DNA from: Rhodococcus_F sp040656415
GTDB lineage: Bacteria > Actinomycetota > Actinomycetes > Mycobacteriales > Mycobacteriaceae
DNA length: 64,000 nucleotides
Direction: 5' to 3'
NCBI RefSeq assembly: GCF_040656415.1
Contig: NZ_JBFAMC010000007.1
Coordinates: 70,115-134,114 of the forward strand
Part shown: piece by piece, positions 61,801-64,000 of the stretch
Position numbering within the stretch: the first letter of the stretch is position 1
Layout of the letters: each line of letters begins with the position of its first letter
The notes under the pieces: generated by a model
The model's database searches: none
Seen by the model: only the letters and a program-made list of their open reading frames with translations
What the model was told of the DNA's origin: nothing
Made by a program: the position numbers and the translations under genes

Positions 61801-64000
61801 GGATTTCGGTGGACAGGTCGAACCGGTAGCGGGCGGCCTCGGCCACCGCGGCGGCTAACTCGTCTTCACCGACATCGGTGAGGTCGGTGAGGGGGATGTT
61901 GGTGGTGGCGTGGTCGGCGGGCAGGATGTGTTGGAACGGTTGTCCGTCGGTGGTGTCGAAGACGGTGCGCAGGGGTTCGTGGCGGGCGATGACATCGGCG
62001 ATCGCGGCGGTCAGCGCATTGGTGTTCAGGGGTCCGGTCACCCGGAGGGCGAGGGGGATGTTGTAGGTCGCGGAGGGGCCCTCGTATTGGTGGAGGAACC
62101 ACAGGCGTTGTTGGGCGTGGGACAACGGGATTCGGGCCGGTCGTTCCACGGGCAGCAGTGGGGGACGTACCGGTCGGGTGTTGTCGAGGCGGGTGCTGAG
62201 TTCGGCGATGGTGGGGGTGTCGAACAAGACCCGGATGGGGAGTTCGGTACCGAGTTCGGTGCGGATCCGGCTGATCAGGCGGGTCGCGAGGAGGGAGTGG
62301 CCGCCCAAATCGAAGAAGGAGTCGTCGATCCCGACCCGGGGAACACCGAGAATCTCGGAGTAGAGCTCGGCCAGGACGGTTTCGTCCCGGGTGCGGGGGG
62401 CACGGTAGTGCCCGGTGGCGTAGTCGGGGGCGGGTAGGGCTTTACGGTCGAGCTTCCCGTTCGCGGTCACCGGGAGTGCGTCCAGGATGACGATCGCGGC
62501 GGGGACCATGTACTCGGGCAGCCGGCCGGCCACATATCCCCGCAGCAGACGAACCAGGTCACGGTCTTCATCGTCGCGGGCTCCGTCCCGGTTGATGTCC
62601 TCCGGGTCGAGGGTCGGGGACGTCTCGGGGTCGAGGACGACGTACCCGATCAGTTGATCTGCGGCAGTGGTGGATTCGTAGTCGGTGGCGGGTTCGCCGG
62701 TGGGGGTGGGTCGAGTGATGACCGCGGCGTGGGTGACGGCCGGGTGTGAGGTGAGGGCGGCTTCGATTTCGCCGGGTTCGACCCGGAATCCGCGGATCTT
62801 GACCTGGTCGTCGGCGCGTGCGACGAAGTCGAGGACTCCGCCCGTGGTCCAGCGCATCAGGTCCCCGGTGCGGTACATGCGGGCACCGTCGACAGCGTCG
62901 CTGGCGAAGGGGTTGGCGACGAACCTTCCCGCAGTCAGAGCGGGGCGGTTGTGGTAGCCGCGGGCCACCTGCAATCCGGCTATGTACAACTCGCCGATCA
63001 CCCCGGCCGGGACCGGGCGCAACCCGGCATCGAGGACGTACACCTGGACGTTGGCGATTGGTGCACCGATCGGCACCCCGGCCCCAGCAGTGTGCACGGT
63101 GTCACCGGTGGATACAAGGTCAGTTGTGGGTACGGTGTGGCTTGTGGCAATGACCGTGGTTTCGGTGGGTCCGTAGGCATTGATCACCCCAGCTCCGGGG
63201 ATCAGGGAGCGGATCTTCCGGGCCAGCCACCCCGGCATCGCCTCACCGATACACAAGACGGTGTCAGGTTTCGGGGGCGTCGGGGCTTGCTCTAGGACTT
63301 CGGCGAGGACCGAGGGAACGGCACTGATTACTGCCCCGTCCATGCGGCGGCCGTCCTCGGCGAGGACCAGCAGATCCCGGACCAGTTCGATGCTGCCCCC
63401 GGTGCACAACGGGGTGAAGATCTCGAAGACCGACAGATCGAAACCTGCGGAGGCGCTGGCCAGAACTCTGGGAGAGTCCGTCAGGCCGAGGTGTGCGGGT
63501 TCGTGTACCAGGGTGGTGAGGCTGTGGTGGCTGACGGCAACACCTTTGGGGGCTCCGGTGGATCCGGAGGTGTAGATCAGGTAGGCCAGGTGCTGCGGGT
63601 GTAGGGGTGTGGTGCGGTCGGTGTTGGTGGGGTTGTGGGTGGGCTGGTTGTCGAGGTCGGCGGTGTCGGTGCGTATTTGCTTGACGCCGGTGGTCGGAAG
63701 GGTGGCGGCGGTGGGGGTGTCGGTGATCAGGAGGTGGGGGTCGGCGTCGTCGAGGATGTATCTGGTGCGGGTGCTGGGGTAGCGGGGGTCGATGGGGAGG
63801 TAGGCGGCCCCGGTCTTGAGGATGGCCAACAACACGGTGATCAGGCCTGGGGTGCGGGGGAGGGCGATGGCGATCACGGTGTCGGGGCCGGCGCCGGTGT
63901 GGATGAGGTGGTGAGCCCACCGGTTGGCGTTCTCGTTGAGTTGGGTGTAGGTCAGGTGCTTGCCGTCGCACGTTACGGCGATCGTGTCCGGGGACAGGCG
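49103..64000 (-). CDS. Giant nonribosomal peptide synthetase, C-terminal 4,965 residues (5' end outside window)
   Basis: One uninterrupted frame from the right edge to the stop at 49103. Domain order from the N-terminal side: A1(partial)-T1, C2-A2-NMT-T2, C3-A3-T3, C4-A4-NMT-T4-TE. Carrier sites are DDSFFDLGGHSLLATRL in all four modules. Condensation motifs are HHIAGDGWS in C2, C3 and C4, so all three look active. Two SAM-dependent methyltransferases (ILEIGVGTGLLL) sit inside A2 and A4, so residues 2 and 4 should be N-methylated. The thioesterase has GWSFGG. No epimerisation domain is present in this part. The modules are nearly identical at the DNA level over long stretches. Neither the product nor accessory genes are visible; the assembly line begins beyond the window and could contain more modules. 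Confidence 0.95.
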   Translation of the reverse strand, partial: RLSPDTIAVTCDGKHLTYTQLNENANRWAHHLIHTGAGPDTVIAIALPRTPGLITVLLAILKTGAAYLPIDPRYPSTRTRYILDDADPHLLITDTPTAATLPTTGVKQIRTDTADLDNQPTHNPTNTDRTTPLHPQHLAYLIYTSGSTGAPKGVAVSHHSLTTLVHEPAHLGLTDSPRVLASASAGFDLSVFEIFTPLCTGGSIELVRDLLVLAEDGRRMDGAVISAVPSVLAEVLEQAPTPPKPDTVLCIGEAMPGWLARKIRSLIPGAGVINAYGPTETTVIATSHTVPTTDLVSTGDTVHTAGAGVPIGAPIANVQVYVLDAGLRPVPAGVIGELYIAGLQVARGYHNRPALTAGRFVANPFASDAVDGARMYRTGDLMRWTTGGVLDFVARADDQVKIRGFRVEPGEIEAALTSHPAVTHAAVITRPTPTGEPATDYESTTAADQLIGYVVLDPETSPTLDPEDINRDGARDDEDRDLVRLLRGYVAGRLPEYMVPAAIVILDALPVTANGKLDRKALPAPDYATGHYRAPRTRDETVLAELYSEILGVPRVGIDDSFFDLGGHSLLATRLISRIRTELGTELPIRVLFDTPTIAELSTRLDNTRPVRPPLLPVERPARIPLSHAQQRLWFLHQYEGPSATYNIPLALRVTGPLNTNALTAAIADVIARHEPLRTVFDTTDGQPFQHILPADHATTNIPLTDLTDVGEDELAAAVAEAARYRFDLSTEIPLRATIFRRRPDEHLLVLVLHHIAGDGWSLAPLIRDLTHAYTARRHGEEPVWEPLPIQYADYTLWQHHLLGETTDPDSTLSTQYRYWHHELDGAPDLTPLPTDRPRPKVASYRGDTIDFTIPADLHRRLHTFARSRGATMSMLAQSALAVLLHKLGAGTDLTIGSPIAGRTDTALTDLIGFFVNTWVLRVDLDHHPRFDQILDQVRDKALAAYTHQDLPFELLVELLNPTRSTAYHPLFQVCLAWQNNTLPDLDLPDLQATALPAPTGTARFDLFINLVDPGDPDRDIPALIEYATDLFDPPTVRALAHRYLTVLDTITTDPHTRLTDIEILNETERHQILHTWNHTHTHTHTAVPAATVPDMFEYQVRSTPDQIAVVCDDQHLTYAHLNTAANRWAHHLIHTGAGPDTIIAVALPRTPDLITVLLAILKTGAAYLPIDPNYPSARTGHILTDARPHLLITDTTTTTTLPHNGIRQIHTDTADLENQPTHNPTDTDRAAPLHPQHLAYLIYTSGSTGTPKAVAVPHHNLVALFTGTDNVFDFHPTDVWTMFHSPAFDFSVWELWGALLHGATLVVVDPDTSRSPTAFLDLLRRHQVTVLSQTPAAFTQLTETAPDDDTDPLPLRYIVFGGDTLETSALQRWHTRPDHTAPMLVNMYGITETTVHATAHPLPISDLPPGTSVPIGTPLTTVQVYVLDPGLRPVPAGVPGELYVAGEQVARGYHHQPTLTAGRFLPNPFAADRAIGGRMYRTGDLVRWTADGVLDFLGRTDDQVKIRGFRIEPGEIETTLTTHPAITHAAVITRPTPTRESGTYDESTSAAVQLIGYVVLDPDTPLTHDRAQETEQVTTWQHVYENLYTRDESGDHESGDDCDDTGFADDFRGWTSSYTGRPIPIEQMRQWRSATIDRIRELSPTRILEIGVGTGLLLTELAPDCDSYWATDFSDITITALRTQLAAHHAPWTDRVHLRTQPADNTDGLPAAHFDTIILNSVIQYFPNAAYLLDVITKAMRLLTPGGALFIGDIRNLTTLEAFVTGIHLTQNTTGTAMDLLDQIRRDIATEQELLLAPEFFLALTDHHPHITAVNIQTKRGHPDTEMTRHRYDVIVHTTPTEARSSATVPTRSWHDIGGSHALRSLLDQQRPDALRITGIPHAGVIDEIAAHQAATHTHPDTRLTDLLDNVGDRTAAAITTEDLHRLGNETGYHTAVTYAATPGHLDAIFHAPTTQHTPLTDLYQPPGEVGPLTRYVNDPAATGRVTQLRAYVAERLPEYMVPAAIVILDALPVTANGKLDRKALPAPDYTTGQYRAPRGREETVLTELYSEILGVPQVGIDDSFFDLGGHSLLATRLISRIRTELDVELPIRVLFDAPSIAELSARLDNTRPVRPPLEPTTRPARIPLSHAQQRLWFLHQFEGPSATYNIPLALRLHGPLNTDALTAAIADVIARHESLRTLFGATEGQPFQHILSPDHATTPIEVTDLDPNQVAEAVAEAAGYRFDLAHEIPIRATVFRSGPGEHVLMLLVHHIAGDGWSMVPLIRDLTHAYTARRHGEEPVWEPLPVHYADYTLWQHRLLGDPADPHSLISTQYRYWHHELAGAPELIALPTDRPRPKTASYRGATATFTIPANLHHRLDQLARTHGVTMSMLTQSALAVLLHKHGAGTDICIGGPIAGRTDTALTDLIGFFVNTWVLRVDLGHHPRFDQILDQVRGKALAAYTHQDIPFELLVELLNPTRSTAHHPLFQIAFAWQNNPLPDIDLPDLHATVLPAPTGTARFDLLVHLIDPGHPDQDIPALIEYATDLFDRTTIDTLTHRYLTVLDAIATDPHTRLSDIETLDQTERHQILHDWNHTHIQVSTPAGTVPELFEHQVRLSPDTIAVTCDGKHLTYTQLNENANRWAHHLIHTGAGPDTIIAVALPRTPDLITVLLAILKTGAAYLPIDPNYPSTRTGHILEDAHPHLLITDTTTTPTLPPNEIPHLHTDTADLENQPTHNPTDTDRTTPLHPNHLAYLIYTSGSTGTPKGVAVPHHNLTTLALHGWPDGPGTRLLLHSSIGFDASVLEIWPPLLTGTTLVTSAANPLDPRTLADLITHQQVDTLFLTPTLFEVLTEDTAGTTNEIFAHLTRITTGGEALRTDTAAHFTQQHPHTTLTNAYGPTEITVVATTHTPSGADLTSTGDLPPGTSVPIGTPITNIQVYVLDTGLRPVPAGVPGELYVAGDQVARGYHHQPALTAGRFLPNPFATGTTVGGRMYRTGDLVRWTADGVLDFLGRTDDQVKIRGFRIEPAEIEATLTTHPTVTHAAVITRPAGTASDDESNTAADQLIGYVVLAPDTPLAHDQTQDERQDERQDRDGMFELAARLRGYAAGRLPEYMVPAAIVILDALPVTANGKLDRTALPDPDFRLDLYRAPRTRDETVLTELYSEILGVPQVGIDDSFFDLGGHSLLATRLISRIRTTLGTELPIRTLFDTPTIAELSARLDNTRPVRPPLEPTTRPTRIPLSHAQQRLWFLHQYEGPSATYNIPLALRLTGPLNTDALTAAIDDVVARHESLRTLFGATEGQPFQHILSPDHATTPIEVTDLDTHQLDDAVPAAAGYRFDLSTEIPLRATILRRRPDEHLLVLVLHHIAGDGWSMAPLIRDLTHAYTARWHGEEPIWVPLPVHYADYTLWQHQLLGETTDPDSTLSTQYRYWHDELGGAPDLTPLPIDRPRPKTASYRGDTIDFTIPANLHHRLDQLARTHGVTMSMLTQSALAVLLHKLGAGDDLTIGGPIAGRTDTALTDLIGFFVNTWVLRVDLSHNPTLDAVVEQVRGKALAAYTHQDIPFELLVELLNPTRTTAHHPLFQVAFAWQNNPLPDLDLPDLHTTVLPAPTGTAKFDLSVHLIDPGTPDRDIPALIEYATDLFDPHTVRALTHRYLTVLDAIAADPHTRLSDIEILNPDERHTILETWNHTHTHTLIPATTVPDMFEHQVRSTPDQIAVACDNQHLTYAQLNTEANRWAHHLIHTGAGPDTVIAVALPRTPELITILLAILKSGAAYLPLDPNYPSNRTGHILTDAHPHLLITDTTTATTLPPNEIPHFHTDTTNLHHQPTHNPGDTDRTTPLHPQHLAYLIYTSGSTGTPKGVAVPHHNLTTLAVRGWPEGPGNRLLLHSSIGFDASVLEIWPPLLTGTTLVTAAANPLDPRTLADLVTHQQVDTLFLTPTLLEVLTEDTDGITDRICTHVTHIATGGEALRTDTAAHFTQQHPHTTLANAYGPTETTVIATTHSLSTSDLMGTSDLPPGTSAPIGTPITNIQVYVLDTGLRPVPAGVPGELYVAGDQVARGYHHQPTLTAGRFVANPYATDTTDGGRMYRTGDLVRWSTDGILDFLGRTDDQVKIRGFRIEPGEIEAALTSHPTVTQATVITRPAPTSEPATTSESTTDDKQLIGYVVLDPETPLTHDRTQETEQITTWQHVYDNLYTGDAAPPDETGFWEDFRGWTSSYTGAPVPIEQMRQWRAGTVARIRQLSPTRILEIGVGTGLLLTHLAPDCHSYWATDFSATTIDTLRTRLTKHHAPWTDRVHLRTQPADDTDGLPTAHFDTIILNSVIQYFPNAAYLLDVIDKALHLLTPGGTLFIGDIRNLTTLPAFVTGIHLTNPHPDTTAGDLLDQIRRDIATEQELLLAPEFFLALGRDNTDIGAVDIQLERGHPDTEMTRHRYDVTLHTTPTEARSAATVPTRAWHDLPDTTALRNLLDQQRPDALRVTGIPHAGVIDETAAHHAAVHTHPDTPLTDLPTDVGDDPDSRSGKAMTTEDLHRIGDETGYTTAVTYSNTPGHLDAIFHTPTTQHTPTTQRTPLTDVYQPADEVGPLSRYVNDPAATHRTTQLRAYLAERLPEYMVPAAIVILDSLPVTANGKLDRKALPAPDYTTGHYRAPRTRDETVLAELYSEILGVPRVGIDDSFFDLGGHSLLATRLISRIRTELGTELPIRVLFDAPTTAELAPQLHQDFTTELANPLEPVLTISPSGSRPPLFCIHPGAGMCWCYLPFAQLLPDQPIYGLQARGLDGITPLAHSIPEMVHDYVDEVVALAPRGPVELLGWSFGGVIAQAMAFELHRRGRSVSQLVVLDSAPSAPSNNEQSRQAFDDEAELRNDIRSALEARYGDIVSSPEFPVSHERLFDILLNNTELQLEYKSPLYVGDVLIVRADTTHDGKPSKPLRPQWAEFVRGNIIERTVAARHPDMDLPEIMKEICGIMLE
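49850..54380 (-). other. NRPS module 4 (C-A-NMT-T)
   Basis: C4 about 53050-54340, A4 about 50090-52920 interrupted by an N-methyltransferase (about 50290-51480), T4 about 49880-50030. By-eye pocket residues of A4 (from FDASVLE, LFLTP, ATGGEAL, NAYGPTETTVI) read D-A-L-L-A-G-A-V-I-K, very similar to A3. I do not recognise this code; it looks like a small or medium hydrophobic residue. The methyltransferase predicts an N-methyl amino acid as the last residue. Confidence 0.75.
54380..57690 (-). other. NRPS module 3 (C-A-T)
   Basis: C3 about 56350-57650, A3 about 54620-56200, T3 about 54400-54530. Pocket residues of A3 by eye: D-A-L-L-T-G-A-V-V-K. It differs from A4 at two positions only, so both probably load the same or similar residue. 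No methyltransferase here. The A-T linker contains a short tandem repeat (QDERQDERQDRD). Confidence 0.75.
57690..62190 (-). other. NRPS module 2 (C-A-NMT-T), predicted threonine
   Basis: C2 about 60850-62150, A2 about 57930-60700 interrupted by an N-methyltransferase (about 58090-59275), T2 about 57720-57830. Pocket residues by eye from FDFSVWE, VLSQTP, IVFGGDTL and NMYGITETTVH read D-F-W-S-V-G-M-V-H-K, one or two changes from the threonine code DFWNIGMVHK. The predicted residue is N-methyl-threonine. Confidence 0.75.
62190..64000 (-). other. NRPS module 1 (A-T), cut by the window edge
   Basis: The adenylation domain lacks only its first residues here; core motifs LIYTSGSTGAPKG, NAYGPTETT, MYRTGDL and NGKLDRK are present, T1 about 62200-62340. 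Pocket residues by eye: D-L-F-S-L-I-A-V-I-K, a code I do not recognise. It is clearly of a different type from A2-A4 (note FDLSVFEIF and VLCIGEAM). Whether a condensation domain precedes it is not visible. Confidence 0.7.

Noticed and set aside
63264..63971. Proline/arginine/histidine-rich minus-strand frames overlapping the NRPS
   Set aside because: They are phase-shifted shadows of the NRPS frame, recur in every module for that reason, and have no start signals.

Overview
The window is high-GC actinobacterial DNA, most likely from Rhodococcus or a close relative in the Mycobacteriales. The evidence is the gene content (BioQ, BsaP, Eis, the Sdh1-type succinate dehydrogenase, NrtR, PriA-type HisA, TreX/TreY/TreZ), many GTG starts and stop/start overlaps, and a gene order that follows the Mycobacterium tuberculosis block ilvA - treZYX - bioAFD - bioB - nadABC - hisDCBHA-impA-hisFI as I remember it (about Rv1559 to Rv1606). 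Into this conserved backbone several lineage-specific pieces have been inserted.

Layout. 1-10.4 kb: ilvA, a TetR/LfrA-like efflux pair with two operators, treZ, a DUF1918 gene, an eis-like acetyltransferase, a tandem pair of ABM-like proteins and a secreted GH64 beta-1,3-glucanase with a repeat tail. 10.5-18.5 kb: treX-treY (trehalose from glycogen) and divergent bioA / bioF-bioD sharing a BioQ box. 18.5-25.1 kb: a small protein plus the three-gene Sdh1 operon behind a CRP-type palindrome, then two tandem secreted lipases separated by a broken copy of the sdhB 3' end. 25.1-29.3 kb: bioQ, bioB, bsaP, a DUF2567 membrane protein, and a divergent SDR/TetR pair.

29.3-33.2 kb is the unusual part. 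It contains almost no ordinary genes. A unit of about 1.4-1.5 kb is present twice and encodes, on the minus strand, a family of 24-32 residue leaderless amphipathic peptides that share an M(F/S)SSDI start, each with a strong AGGAG ribosome site. These were not in any obvious large ORF. The units also carry a perfect 15-bp hairpin, AT-rich upstream DNA and a four-fold operator-like motif at exact 25-bp spacing. One of the six peptide genes has decayed.

33.2-37.5 kb: nrtR and the nadA-nadB-nadC operon, with an 8-7-8 palindrome at the divergent start. 37.5-41 kb: two tandem LysE-family exporters and a long acyl-CoA dehydrogenase. 41.2-49.0 kb: hisD-hisC-hisB-(small membrane protein)-(MFS)-hisH-hisA/priA-impA-hisF-hisI, mostly with 4-bp stop/start overlaps, so probably one or two transcripts. 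49.1 kb to the right edge: the C-terminal 4,965 residues of a giant nonribosomal peptide synthetase on the minus strand (A-T / C-A-NMT-T / C-A-T / C-A-NMT-T-TE). Its 5' end lies outside the window.

How the parts work together: the backbone is cofactor and amino-acid biosynthesis (biotin, NAD, histidine, isoleucine, trehalose) with local regulators next to visible operators. The accessory DNA is shaped by repeated tandem duplication followed by decay, seen independently at 7-9 kb, 22-25 kb and 29-33 kb. No tRNA, rRNA, CRISPR array or transposase gene was recognised.
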